From Loxodes magnus (Eukaryota > Ciliophora > Karyorelictea > Loxodida > Loxodidae), in the NCBI GenBank assembly GCA_946699065.1, contig CAMPDV010000896.1, positions 108,282-172,281 of the forward strand: 64,000 nucleotides of DNA, written 5' to 3'. Of the stretch, positions 10,828 through 22,130 are shown piece by piece. The notes below the pieces were generated by a model. It was not told where the DNA came from and searched no databases. It was given only the letters and a program-made list of their open reading frames with translations. A program made the translations under genes and the position numbers. Within the stretch, counting starts at the first letter, position 1; the number at the start of each line of letters is the position of its first letter.

Positions 10828-11261
10828 ATTTTAAATTTAGTTAATACTTACAAAAAAGTAAAGGCAAGTATTTTAAATAAAAAATCAAAAAAAATTATTA
10901 TAGATCCTAAATTTTATACTTTTTATATGAAATTATAAATATTTAAATTTCAGGGATAAATAAAAAAATTTAAGAAGTAAAAATATAAAAATGAGCGAAA
11001 ATTTCGTTTTTTTAATTAAATTTTAAATAATAAAAAAATAATAAATTAAATGAGGTATAATGATAATTCTATTTTTATAAAATGTTTTAAATAGGATAAT
11101 TTATAAATAGATAATAAAATACTATTTACATAATTTTATTAATATTAAAAATTTTTTATCTTTATATTTATTACTCTTTTCTTTTTCTTAAATTTTTGAA
11201 TGTTCAATAAATTTAAAATTTGTGCTAGTTTTTTAATTTTCCATAATTAATTTTAACTTAA
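10828..11261. other. AT-rich upstream region of the membrane-protein gene
   Basis: Presumed promoter-side spacer. No defined element seen. Confidence 0.4.
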
Positions 11262-11543
11262 AGAGTTTTAGACTGCAACTTCTTGCAGTTTAACGACCCC
11301 AACACTCCCTTCATGGGATAACGGGGATATCCTGTTGCCTTCGAAAAGCAGCTGTCAGGGAACTCCATCACTATGGGCAGCCAGGCTTCAAGCCCCTACC
11401 AGGAGTGGATAATCAAAAGGAAGGCGTTTCCTTGCAAAGGTTGACTTTGACAAGGGACTTTCTCAGCAACAGGAAAGGAACTTGTTCCTAGCCATAAAAC
11501 CAGAAAGTATGATTCAGAAGGTCAATCTCAGCTCCCACCATCT
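11262..11543 (+). repeat. SINE-like element, family B copy 2
   Basis: Same length and block order as 4527-4805, including cggggatatcctgtt, gcagccaggcttcaagcccc, ccaggagtggataatc, gggactttctca and a terminal gctcccacca. The match appears high over the conserved blocks, with scattered substitutions. Confidence 0.75.
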
Positions 11544-11754
11544 TTTTAATTATTTCGAAAATTTTATTTTTTAACACTAAAAACATAATAATTAAAGATA
11601 AAATGGATAAAAAATTCATTTATATTAGATATTTTGTTATTTTTTGTAAAGCTTATTTATATTAATTAAAGTGGCTTCTAAGAAATAACAGAATTTTGAA
11701 AAAAATATTTAAACAGGCAAATTCTCTAAAAAATAAAAAAGCGAAATAATTACA

Positions 11755-12515
11755 ATGAGTGAAATTGAGAAATATGAATGATATGACGAACATTAACCAC
11801 TTGGAAATACAGAATTTAAAAAAATTCAGAAACAAACTCAAATAGAAATATTATCTAAGTCATTAAAAAGTTTATGTTCAAAAATAGATACCTCACTGAT
11901 AAAATAGAAAAACTAATAACATCTTTACTTGAGAAACAATATTAATAATCATAAAAAATAGAAAACAAACTGGAAAAAAGAATTATTTAATTTAATAATA
12001 AATTCAGGTAACGTCATTTTCGTTTTAACAGAGTTAATCAGATCCTATGGAAATAGAAAATGAAGCCTCAAATTAAAATAAACAGTAAACGTTTATTAAA
12101 ATAAGTAGTAAATTTAAATTAAATAAGTGCTACAGGAATAATAGTTTAAAAGAAGAATTAAATGCTACGTGTGCAATAAATAATAACAATGAAAATACTG
12201 CTACTAACTAAGCGAAATTTAAAGAAAGAATAAATAAGATATTTTTAGAAAACTATTTAGGATATATTCAACATAAAGCGGAAAAATTTATAGAAAAAAA
12301 TTCTTTAATTCAAATCTTAATCCTTGGAGAAATAATTAGGAACGCTACATGCAAGATCAAAACTATTCAGAATATTAAAGGATGGTGCACTAATGAAGTG
12401 CTACACCGCCTTACTAAGCCTAATAGAAATTCAAAACAAAATAATGGAGAAAAGCTGATAGAATAGGTCAGATGGCTGACTACTAAGGTTTTAACAAAGC
12501 TTTTTAACTTTTAAT
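11755..12515 (+). pseudogene. Gag-like retrotransposon relic (frameshifted)
   Basis: ATG 11755 opens a frame with a polar N-terminal part. A second frame carries SDPMEIENE at about 12041, the linker seen before the knuckle in related copies. The first frame then carries CYVCNKQQQWKYC followed by IFRKLFRIYSTQSGKIYRKK, which aligns with KIWNELTQFYPTKNGEIYKK of the intact copy at 42756. The His of the knuckle is lost and the frame changes between linker and knuckle, so this is an inactive fragment. The second frame (12047-12577) alone is TGA-free until 12575 but is probably not a gene. Confidence 0.55.
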
Positions 12516-12702
12516 TTATTTATAATAAAAAATGTACATTCGGGCAAAGTGGATAGAAAAAAAGTTTATTAAGATGAAATTAAATTTAAATTAAATAGAA
12601 AATTAATGGAATTATACAAATAAAACTTGAAATGCCTTTTTTAGAAATTTTTTCCTAAATAAATTTATTTTTTTAAATAAATAAATAGATAATAAATAAA
12701 AA

Positions 12703-13107
12703 TGATTATAGAGTGTGTAGTGACTTTTGGTGAGCAGTTCTTTCAATATTAATATTTAATTTAAAGAAAAAATATTCTCATGATTTTGCTAAAATCCTAG
12801 TAGTCCAATGAGTCACGTTAGCTTCTCCCAATGGGGAATCTTCTTATTAAAAATTATTCTCAATCTTGAATCAAATGCTTCAGTCTTCTTGAATAAGGTC
12901 CAAATAAGAATTAGTTATTAAGTCGGTAATTAGAAGACCCGTCAGTCAACTTTTCATACTTCTACAGAGAACTCTCGGGGTAAGTTAGGCATGTCTCAAC
13001 GGAGCTTATCCACCCTTCCCCATGGTGGCATCTAGTGCGAGATTACTCGCAATGCAGTATTCACGGCACCAGATTACCTATTAATTCTCCTGATCGCAGC
13101 CGCATCC
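12703..13107 (-). repeat. SINE-like element, family A copy
   Basis: Family A (about 380-400 bp) has copies here and at 29353, 33427, 41727, 43727, 53067, 53617 and 57557. Read on the minus strand: a start near gaattaataggtaatctggt, a palindromic stretch, gcgagtaatctcgcactaga, a gggtggataagctc block, then an AT-rich distal half ending in the terminal hairpin (12703-12745, decayed here to gtgtagtgacttttggtgag). No shared protein frame. Confidence 0.8.
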
Positions 13108-13261
13108 TTTTTATTATATATAAATTGAATATTATTGGCATTTGATGTAGTACTTAATTAAATCATTCAATATGATTTTTTTATTTACAATTTTTTAAGT
13201 TAATAAAAATAAGTATTACTTTAAATGAAAATTTACTATATAAATAATTTACTTTAAATAG

Positions 13262-13530
13262 GTTGGATCTTATTTTTGAGATCGCGAGAAAAATTTTCAA
13301 GAGATGAACTGACTGTGAACCAACCTTTTCTAAATGTTGGACCTGATTAATCTCTACATCATGGATTGGAAATCCACCAGTAATCGCCTGTTGGCGTCTT
13401 GTGATTTGGAGATTTTGAACCGCAACCCTGCTCGCAAATAGAAGAAAGAAAGCATTGGGAATACGGGAGATTAAAGAGACTTATAAATTTACTTTTTTAA
13501 AGAGATGCGGGCTACGCATTCTATAATAGC
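13262..13530 (+). repeat. Single-copy GC-rich island (family F) ending in the shared hairpin
   Basis: The sequence between 13262 and 13470 (for example ccagtaatcgcctgttggcg) has no second copy in the window, but it ends at about 13498-13528 with agatgcgggctacgcattct, a shortened version of the terminal hairpin of the other families. It is probably another SINE family using the same 3' end. Confidence 0.55.
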
Positions 13531-13542
13531 ATTTTTATTTCT

Positions 13543-13583
13543 TTTTACGCACCATTGAGGTGCTACGCGCACTTTAATCAAAT
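13543..13583 (+). repeat. Solo terminal hairpin
   Basis: The hairpin module alone, tacgcaccattgaggtgcta then cgcgcacttt, stands directly after the family F island without its own element body. It may be a 5'-truncated insertion of only the 3' end, as target-primed reverse transcription would produce. Confidence 0.6.
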
Positions 13584-13589
13584 TTTTTT

Positions 13590-13915
13590 TTATAAATAAA
13601 AAATAAAAAAGAATCTTGAAGTCAATTTGTTGAAATTAAAACTTGAAAATATTATAACTTAATTAACTAAAATAATTAAATAAGTGATCATAAATCGTTG
13701 TAGTTTGCAAACTTTATATTTAAAAAATTTAAATTGATTATTTTAGAATTTGAAAATATAAAAAATAAGAAGAAAATAAGAATAATAAAGAAATAACGAG
13801 GTCTAATGGTATTGAAAAAATTCTATTAATGTCTTTAATTTAAGTAAGAAATTTCTATATTTAAAAGTCCAATAATTTATATTAAAGAAATTTAATCTTT
13901 TAAATAAATAAATTT
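13590..13915. other. AT-rich spacer
   Basis: Nothing recognised. Confidence 0.4.
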
Positions 13916-14220
13916 GATTATAGAGCGCGTAGCACCTCGATGGTGCACAGCTCTTTAATAAAGATCTTTAAAGTTAAAAAATTCCTTATTGAAGTCTTCC
14001 ACAGTGCTACCATTTCCTTGGGAGTTCTATCTTCTATAGGGTCACGATTGGAATGCTACCCTAAGAAACCTTAGTATCTGGCATCTTTCATCATTAATGC
14101 TACTTGATGCCTCTTCGATCTTATCTTATCTTCTCTTCTCTTTTCTAGTTCTTCACCTATGAAGTACTTCTGGTACCAGAGTTTAAGTCAGTTTCAGTTG
14201 GAGGATTGCTCCTCCCTATT
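13916..14220 (-). repeat. SINE-like element, family D copy 1
   Basis: Begins on the plus strand with the terminal hairpin in reverse (agagcgcgtagcacc...ggtgcacagctct, 13922-13954). The body is shared with 23471-23772: cagtgctaccatttcc/cagtgcttcactccc, gaatgctaccctaagaaacc, tctggcatctttcat, aatttaagt-like and cagttgg...gattgctcctc blocks. Two copies in the window, diverged, with no common frame. Confidence 0.7.
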
Positions 14221-14921
14221 TATTTTTTAATATTTACTTTTTAAAAACATGCTTAAAAAAAATTAGATATTCATTTCAAAAAGATATATTAATGAAAACA
14301 TTTATTTTAAAAAGTTTAGCGAATTAACTACTTACCAATTTTTATTATATAATTTCAGTTAAACTTATTTTATTTGAATACTAAACTAAATGTTATATCA
14401 TATTTAAAGCTGCTGATTTTTTAATTTGTTTTTAAAATTAAAAAATATTTATTTTGTTTTGAAATAAGATTTTTGAATTAAAAAAATTAAATATTTATAT
14501 AAAAAAACAGGTATTAGATTAATAATTTTCCTATATTTTTATAATGTGAATTAAGAAATGAACAAGGGTCTTATTTTAGCAAACTTAAATTTATTTTTAG
14601 AATTTTTAGAATTGTGAATATGAAATAATTTTTTTATGATTATTAAGAATAAAAAAATATTTTTTAATTTTTTGATTTAGTTTTTAATATTGAAAAATGA
14701 TTTTATTTCCGAAATAAATTAGTTTGCTCTATTTTTTTATCTTTATTGGTTAAATTTCCAAACTTTTTTTATAGCGATTTAAATAAGGAAAGTAAACAAA
14801 TAATTAAAGCTCTTATTTTATTTCTATTTATTGGATTTATATTTAAACGTTTAATATATTTTCCCATTTTCATCATATTTTATCTAAAGCAAGTACTGAA
14901 AACTTTTTTATTTAATTATAA
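14221..14921. other. AT-rich region upstream of a kelch gene
   Basis: No element identified. It presumably contains the promoter of the kelch gene starting at 14922. Confidence 0.4.
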
Positions 14922-15857
14922 ATGAAAGAATATAACTAAATAGTCAAAATTCTCTTTCTTAGAAAGCTTATAAGAAATTCTAAAAATTGGAATAAATTAA
15001 GAATTTTCGCTCTTTTTGGAATTGGAATGACAAAATATGAGATATGCCCTAATTTAAAAAATTTTAGATAGTTCAAAAAAATTTATACGATATTTATGGA
15101 TTCAAAAAAGTTAAAAACTTATTATATTGAAGAAAAAGTAGATAGTGAGCAAATAATTAATATTAATCCAACTGAATATTCAAAAACATAAATAGAATAG
15201 ATATCAGAAGAATGTTTCCTTTTGTCGGGAGGAGAAAACAGTATCTAAATTAGATTTGATATTTATTGCAATAAAACATAAGTTGAAAACTTGCAAATGT
15301 AATATTAAAGATATTGACATAAAACAACCTTTAATAGATAAAAATAGATTTTTATAATTTCAGGCCTTTAAAATATTAATGAGTAACTTTCAGATGTGGT
15401 AAATTGTGAAGTTTTTATGAAAAACACTAAGTAATTTAAAAATATAAAATAAATACTAATACCAACTTATTTATTTGGATGTGACTAAACACATCAAAAT
15501 ATTTATGTGTTTGGAGGATTTTCAGAAACTAAAAAAAGTTATTTGGATACAATATAAAATTACAATAAATAGAGAAATGAATGAAATATATTTGACTTAA
15601 ATATATATAGAAAAGCAACAACTTAGTCAATTTTCTATCCATAAGAAAGATCATTTTTTATTTATGGAAATTGACATTTTTTAGAAACATTTATATTTGA
15701 TGAAAAAAAAATGTAAATACATGGAGAGAAATATACTAATAGTTCTTACGATTTTACAAAGCCTGTCTTAAGTAGAAACTTAATTTTTTAATTTAGTGGA
15801 GAATGTAGATTATAAGCATACTCGTTGCAAAAATCTTAGTGGAGTAAAATAAGTTGA
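14922..15857 (+). CDS. Kelch-motif protein, four-member family
   Basis: An uninterrupted 311-residue frame from ATG 14922 to TGA 15855. The N-terminus has a basic helix (LFLRKLIRNS) and FGIGMTKYEICPNL, the family signature. The central part has FLLSGGE and FIISGL, and the clearest blade is FGCDQTHQNIYVFGGFSE, ending ERNEW-like with Trp coded by TGA at 15582. RYWH and YGNW are further TGA-Trp sites. Length and order match the paralogues at 5363, 25623 and 40342. Probably a beta-propeller or half-propeller adaptor; partner unknown. It lies 440 bp upstream of tRNA-Leu, but no link between them is apparent. Confidence 0.9.
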
Positions 15858-16293
15858 ATAAATAAACATTTAATTTAATCTTATCTTAAAAAATAAAGTA
15901 TTATTTAAAAAATCAATTTATATTTTAATTGAAAGATAAAAATATTAAAATAATTAAAAAAAGAACAATTTCTAAAAATATAAAAAAGTGAATTATTTAA
16001 AATGAAGATATAAAAAAAATTTTTAGAAATAAACAATAAAATTTTCAATTGCTTGAAATTAAATCTTTATTTGTAAATTAAAAAAATAATCTAAAATATG
16101 ATTAAATTTAAACATAAAAAGTTTTAAAAAAAAATCAAAATATCAAAAAATTAAAAAAATTTTGATATAAAGAAAGCAAAAATAAAAAAACAAATATAAT
16201 AGACAATAATTTATAAAAAAAAGACAAAATGATGTATAAAACAATATAGGACTACGAACTATTTATAAAAGAAGGGTGAAAAAGAATTTATAA
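15858..16293. other. AT-rich spacer between kelch gene and tRNA-Leu
   Basis: A-rich on the plus strand. No conserved element recognised. Confidence 0.4.
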
Positions 16294-16373
16294 GACAGTG
16301 TGGCCGAGTGGTCTAAGGCGCTAGCTTAAGGCGCTAGTCTTTCGGGGCGTGGGTTCAAATCCCACCGCTGTCA
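16294..16373 (+). tRNA. tRNA-Leu (AAG)
   Basis: An 80-nt type II tRNA: acceptor GACAGTG/CGCTGTC, D-arm TGGCCGAGTGGTCTAAGG, anticodon stem CTAGC/GCTAG with loop TTAAGGC (anticodon AAG), a variable arm around TCTTTCGGGG, and T-arm GTGGGTTCAAATCCCAC. Nearly identical in body to the minus-strand tRNA-Leu(TAG) at 62704-62783. The T-run after it (16374-16380) can serve as Pol III terminator. Confidence 0.95.
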
Positions 16374-16378
16374 TTTTT

Positions 16379-16406
16379 TTATAATAATAATAATAATAAT
16401 AATAAT
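16379..16406. repeat. (TAA)n microsatellite between tRNA-Leu and a gag-like ORF
   Basis: About eight TAA units start 6 bp after tRNA-Leu. They sit at the 3' side of the minus-strand gag-like ORF, as expected for a retrotransposon 3' end inserted just downstream of a tRNA gene. Confidence 0.75.
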
Positions 16407-16429
16407 AGTAAACTAAAAGTAATTAAAGT

Positions 16430-17238
16430 TTAGCATTCCCTGGATTTTCAACCAGGTTTTTGCTACCATTTTTTTAGCGTGGATGGATACCACGCCATTT
16501 TTTTTGTGGATGGAACCATTGAGAATCTTCTGTCTTTTATACGAATATCTTCTTCTTGTAAATTCCCGTTTCGGTGATTCATAGTCTGCTAAGCATTCTT
16601 AACGTTCTTTGTTGTTCTTTCATCTAAATTTATCTTCACTGATCACAATTTTGTAATAGATGTCACTTTGATTTGCAATAATAGCAATTTTTGATTGGTC
16701 TTTTCTTGAGTCTTTTCAGAAATACTTTTTTTTCAAGTTAATCGATTCTTTGGAGTAATTCTATATTAATCTTTTCGTCATTCTATTTTTCTTGGATGTT
16801 TGTTTATGTAGAAACTTTTTCAATAATCATATTTTGTTCTTGCTTAAAATTCGATTGAGATTATTCATATAGTTACTATTCCGTGACTAAATTATTTTAA
16901 ATCAATTGTCGTCTTATTATTAGTAGCTCGTTGCTTTAATCTTCGATAGTATTCATTAGTTCTCTTATTTTTTCCCCTTGATTGTAAATTGTTTCCTAAT
17001 AATTTTGTATTATTGTTTTCATTTAGTCAATTTATGTTTAGATTTCTGATTATTTTTGTACTTTTACTGGATTCGTCTCTATTGTTCCAATTATAACTTT
17101 TCCTTCAGATGAGGAACTTGATTTATCTTCTTCTTGTTATTGTTTCTGCATTAGTTTCGCAGCTTTCCTTTTTGCGTTCTTAATTTGGTTTTTGGAAAGG
17201 CGAATAGATTATTCCATTTTTTTTATATATCCTGTCAT
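16430..17238 (-). mobile_element. Gag-like ORF with intact CCHC zinc knuckle (retrotransposon ORF1-like)
   Basis: ATG 17238-17236 begins MTGYIKKMEQSIRL, a basic N-terminus (NAKRKAAKL). An acidic Ser stretch (EEDKSSSSSEGK) and a long coiled coil (GEKIRELMNTIEDQSNELL; INIELLQRIDQLEKK) follow. Residues about 195-208 are CYYCKSKWHLLQNC, a perfect C-X2-C-X4-H-X4-C knuckle in which Trp is TGA, then a basic tail (SRLWITETGIYKKK). The frame is uninterrupted for about 265 codons to the TAA microsatellite, so this copy could still be expressed. No reverse transcriptase follows on either side. Known for the family: RNA binding and ribonucleoprotein formation in retrotransposition. The stop is not clear. 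Confidence 0.75.
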
Positions 17239-17690
17239 TTTTTTATAACATTAAAAAAGATAGGTGAATAAAAAAAATTTTATTTTTAATGTTCACTTTT
17301 TGAAATATCATTTTCTGCTTAAATAAAATAAAAAGTTGTATATAGCTATGAGAAGCAACGCAGTATTGCTTAGAATGATTTATTATTACTAGTTAGCAAC
17401 GCAAAAAAAACTAAAAAGAAACTAATTTTAAATCGTATTACTTCATAAAGTTATTAAAAAAAAGAAATTAAAGCACTAAAAGTAATCCTTAAAAATTATT
17501 ACCTCTTGAAAGTTGGTGCTACTAATTTTTATTTTCTTTATAAAAAATTTTACCAAATTAAAAAAATAAATTATTTTAATTCTTTATAATAACTTTATAT
17601 TTTATTACATGATTTAAATTTTTAAATTTAAACAAATATGTTTAGGTAAAATAAAAACTTTTAACTTTTTGCTTCAAATTTCTTTCTTTT
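17239..17690. other. AT-rich gap between two divergent gag-like ORFs
   Basis: Contains agcaacgcagtattgct and a second cagttagcaacgc-like segment at 17350-17405, a short imperfect repeat of unknown meaning. Otherwise featureless. Confidence 0.4.
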
Positions 17691-17699
17691 CATATGATT

Positions 17700-18500
17700 T
17701 AAAAATATATTGCAAAAGAAGGAAGGAATTCGCAAATACTTTATGGCTCCAAAATGGTAGGAGTAAGAATATCCTAAAGTATCTAGGACAGGAAAAACAT
17801 GGTAAGAATATTGCCAACTAGAAAAGATTCCTACCTCTGAAATGAAGCTTAGGAAATAGTAAAAAATAATATTTGGCCCTCAGAAATCTATTTTACAACC
17901 AATCAACAAAAAAATTATTAATAAATGAATTAGATAGTGCTAAATCTTCAGGAAGAGGTCAAGAAGCTGAAGAAAGACAATAAGAAACTAAGGATAAATT
18001 TAAAATGGGAAAGAAAATAGAACTAAATCGATTCAAAAAAAGAGACTTAAAAGTCTTTTGTAGTATATCACAAAATCAAAGCAGTCAATTGTAAAACTAG
18101 TAACACAAACAAGCAAAAAAAGAAAACGTAATTGACGAATAGAAGAAAAATAAAAGGACAAAGAAGCAACTCAATATCTATAAAAAAAAATGAATTTAGA
18201 GCAAGTTACTAACTCTATATGTTAGAGAAACTGCTTAAACTAATTGTGAATAAATTTTTTTGCTGCATAAGCGAAAAATACCATTTATTAATAATGCCAA
18301 TTTTTAACAAAATAAAAAAAGTTTTATGGCAAAGAGAACTACTGGAGAAAAAGAAAGAGGACATTCTAATTTAGGAAAATGTATTACTGATAGATATGTA
18401 AAAGAAAAACTGAATTTCGTATTCGGAATTTGAATAATAGAAAAGAGCGATTCCTCTTACGGAGTGAAACCGACTACTCAGAAATTGTAAAAATATCCAG
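17700..18500 (+). pseudogene. Gag-like retrotransposon relic, degenerate
   Basis: The plus strand matches the N-terminal part of the gag-like ORF at 35207 (block tttatggctccaaaatggta against ttgcggctcctaaaaaatag, then a basic Arg/Lys region and a coiled coil). The knuckle region near 18260 reads CCISEKYHLL, with the Cys/His pattern broken, and frames switch along the copy. It diverges from the minus-strand ORF at 17238. Inactive. Confidence 0.5.
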
Positions 18501-18504
18501 AAAT

Positions 18505-19255
18505 ATGTAAATTTTGACCATTTAGTATATCTTTATTAATAATAAAAAGATAAATTAAATCAAATTAATTTATTTAATATAAATTTTAAATAAAAACTTA
18601 TTTCATTTAATACATTTTTTTATTAAAATAAAATTTACTTAAATAAGGGAATTTTATATTATAAGCCTCTTTATTTTATATTTAAATCAAAAAAAATTGA
18701 TTAGGTTCTGTTTTACTTCAAATTTTGTAAAAATGTCATAAATAAATAGTTTTTTCTAAAAAATTTATTCTGCACTCTCACCCATCTAAGCTATATATAA
18801 AAATATTTCAAACATTTTCTAATTTATTTTAAGTTTTTTGTATTTTAAGATTTTTTATTTGCATACTGTTTTAAACGTATATTATTTCATTTATTTATCA
18901 CTTTCTTTGTTATTTTTTTAGTTTTTAGATTTTAAATTAATTTTGGTTTTGATTACTTTAAACCTATTTATTTATTCTTGTTAAAAATTGTTCCATTTAG
19001 AATTGAAATGATTTATGCTAAAGAATTTTAGAGTTTCTAATTGAAAAAGAGCTTATATTTTATAAAATTATAATAGCTTTTTATAAATTTCTGATTTAAT
19101 AGCTAATCAATCTTCATACGAAATCTCATAAATTAAAAAGAAACTTGTTTTTCTGCCTTTTAGATGAAATTAATAAAAGAAAGTTATAAATAAAGTAAAA
19201 GCATTAATTAAATAAAGTTTTTCATGAACTCATTTAAAGATCAATGCTACCAAAC
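18505..19255. other. AT-rich spacer
   Basis: No feature recognised before the LINE fragment. Confidence 0.4.
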
Positions 19256-19259
19256 CTGA

Positions 19260-19500
19260 ATGCATCTAATTTCTAAAGAAGCATCAAAAATTTTTAATCT
19301 TAAGTTTGTGATTAAAAAATTAACACAATTGCTTAAAAAAACAAGTAACATATTTAGGAGTTATTTTACATCAGAAGAAGAATTTCAGTTCCCATTGCAA
19401 AGAAGTTGCATTCAAATATATAGTGGCAAAGAAGAAAGTTGTTTTTTAAATGATGAGATATAAGAACAAAACTCCTTGATATTTAAAAACTTTATGTAGA
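19260..19500 (+). other. Coding-like segment just upstream of the LINE fragment
   Basis: A frame from ATG 19260, free of any standard stop for 67 codons, reads LISKEASKIFNLKFVIKKL and FTSEEEFQFPLQRSC, and continues if TAA is Gln. No such block precedes the sister LINE copy at 59431-60522. It could be an inner part of the element or an unrelated fragment. Not recognised. Confidence 0.3.
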
Positions 19501-19503
19501 TTT

Positions 19504-20531
19504 TTTTAATTTCTTAAAGCAGAATATGGAGGAGACTTAGCACCATGAAGTATTCAAAAAGGAGTAACTGGAGTTCTGAACAGAATTGAATCAAGCATGA
19601 GATTGATTTCAAGAAAAGCTTCTTAAATAGCAACTTCAACATTTAGTGAATCATGTTATATAGACCTGAATTGATTACCTTTTAAGCACATTATGACTAT
19701 AAAATTCTTCAGATTCTATTATAAAACGAAATAAGAAAGTATTTATTTATCAAGATCAACAATAGGCTCTCTTTTCATTAACATCTGGAAAAAAAATTTC
19801 AATACTACGATTAAATGCCGCAATTGTCAGACCATTATAATATCGATCTGCAGAATTAATAGAATAATACCAATCTTAAAACTTTTACTAAACATATGAG
19901 AGACAAAATACAACAATATTTCTATAACGTAGCTACTAAAAAATTTATGAGAATGAAGATAGCTAAAATATATAAGGAATAATTTGGCAATCTTTAACAA
20001 TTTCCACAAATTACTTATACGAAATTAAACAAATAGTATAGATGAAAAATTATCAGTATACATAGACTTAGAACCTAAACTTATAATTTTCGTAAGGATC
20101 TTTAAGATCATCATTATCCTATTGATAATTCCTATTGTATGTTTGGAGAGTTTGAGACCTTCGAACATATCTTTAAATGTATATAATATTCTGATATAAA
20201 GAATTAACTATCAGAAAAGATTGGGAATTATTACCTTGGGAGCCTCATACTATATGATCAAGAATATATAAACTCATTTTCAAGGTTTAAATTGGAGTAT
20301 TAAGACTTAATGATCAAAATATTTCACAAGAAGCTAATGATAAGGAGACTTGAGATTCTAGAAATGGAGAAAGCAAAAAAGGAAGAAGTTAAAGGTGAAT
20401 AGAAAGAAGAACTAATTAAAAAAAAATGATGAGATGTAAACAAGATTAAAAAGCAATTTAAAAGCATTTAATAACATCTATAATTGAAAGAAGCAATTCT
20501 TGCAATTAAAGACGTCGAAAAACTCTTTTAG
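19504..20531 (+). mobile_element. Non-LTR retrotransposon (LINE) fragment: end of the reverse-transcriptase ORF
   Basis: Begins EYGGDLAPWSIQKGVTGVLN, the (A/L)-E-Y-G-x-x-x-x-x-W segment that follows the catalytic core in LINE ORF2 proteins. Then come DLNWLPFKHI, a helical region, and a terminal zinc-type motif YCMFGEFETFEHIFKC, resembling the CxxC-ETxxHxxxxC end of Jockey/R1-like ORF2. The catalytic YxDD region is absent, so the copy is 5'-truncated. At least one frameshift lies in the middle (about 19800-20040). The last shared bases with the sister copy at 59431-60522 are around gacgtcgaaaaactctttta (20507-20530), defining the 3' end. Confidence 0.75.
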
Positions 20532-20643
20532 TATAAATTAAAATTAAAATGAAATACGTTTAAGATCTTTTTAAGCATCTTTAAATTATTATTAATTGCC
20601 TATTTTTTTAACAGTTCTAATTATTTAAATTTGCTTCAAATAA

Positions 20644-22130
20644 TTATTTAAAAGGATAATTATAATATAAATTATAGATTTTTATATAATAATAAGAATA
20701 ATAAACTACTGTAATTTCATCTAAATATGGTTTATCATGAATGAAGTTTAATGTTGAATAAAAATTTGCTTCAAATTCGCTCGGATAATGTCTATTATAA
20801 GTTCTGATGATTTTTATTTCTAATAATTTCCGATAAATCAAGTATAATTTATTTCATAATTGAATTCACTAACTGCATATTAAATATATGGAGCTTTCTT
20901 TTTTAGTTGAGGTATTTTTACCTGTACAGTTTGTCTTCTTAATTACAATAAAGTCTGAAAATATTTTTCCATTAATTATCTACAATTCTCTTTTCCTCTA
21001 GTTTAAATTGGAAACTATCTCGCACTTTATTCCTGACCTCTTGTAATATCAACATCTCATTATTTTCAGATAAAGAATATAATTTAACGAAGGATTTTGT
21101 TCTACTTCCATCGAATCATTTATCGATATCTTTTAGAGGAATTTGCTTTCCGTCAGCTCTGAAATTTTTTAGAATTTTATTTCAAATTGGTCGATTCTGA
21201 TATTGGTTGCCTACTTATTTTCAGTTTTTTGCATATTTTTAGTAATCATCAATATTCAATTTTTCTTTCTGGCTCTTATACTTGTCTTAATTTTTTTAAT
21301 TTTCTTATTACATAATTTTGAGGTCTTAAAGTATTTCTAACTGAAAGTAGTTAGGCTGAGATGAATCCTTTTAAGAAGTGACTTATTTCAAGAAATTTTC
21401 AATTTTATTGATCATATAAAATTTTAATTTAATACTAGGATCTTTTGAAAACTTTTAACTTATTTCGCAATGACTTTCCAGTACTTCTTTTAATTTTATT
21501 ACTATTTCCATCTGTTTTTTATTATTAATTTTAAAAAGATATAATTTTTTGGCAAATACTATAAATGTATCCCTCTATTTAAATATAATAAAATTTTATT
21601 CTCTTTACAAATTTCAAATTTTCAAATTCTCTACTTTTTATCACATTTTTCACTTTAGCTTCTTACATTTAATATTCCATATATTTTTCTACTTGGTTAT
21701 ATATCTTATTTGCCCTTTTTACTATTTTATTTTCTAAAGCAGAGTTTGGACTAGCTATTAGATATTTTTTAAAGTTAATTCTCTTTCTTAAATCAAGAAT
21801 CCTGAAAGAATTTTTTGAAGTCATATAATCATTCCATAGTTACTTCTTTATTCTTCTTCAGTTGTTTGATTTCTTCTTACAAGTTTAATATTATTTCATC
21901 TAACTGTTTTAAACACAATTTTAAGTCAAAAAAAGTTAGAAACTGTCTAATATTTAACTGATTTATCTATTTATGAAATTTTCCTTTAGATATAGCAGAT
22001 ATTTACATATGAACGCTTTAATTATTTATATTTGTCTAGCTTGCTTACTTTAGTTTCTTTGGATTTTAGAAATCTTTTTAATTTTCTTTTCTTGCTTCTT
22101 TTTCATCTAAATAACTTTTTACAATAAATC
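20644..22130 (-). other. Coding-like minus-strand region, frames unresolved
   Basis: The minus strand is purine-rich and several segments are clearly protein-like: a 5' coil-rich segment (IVKRANKIYNQVEKYMEY) near 21700, a middle segment (DIDKWFDGSRTKSFVKLYSL) near 21120-21030, and a 3' segment from 20841 (YNRHYPSEFEANFYSTLNF) open even in the standard code. They lie in different frames. Introns, frameshifts or decay could explain this. No family recognised; it may be a host gene with introns or an unfamiliar part of a retroelement, given the LINE fragment beside it. Confidence 0.4.

Noticed and set aside
12047-12577. Alba-like nucleic-acid-binding protein
   Set aside because: One frame looked similar to Alba helices, but the neighbouring frame aligns with the knuckle and tail of the gag-like ORF at 42756, which explains the region better.
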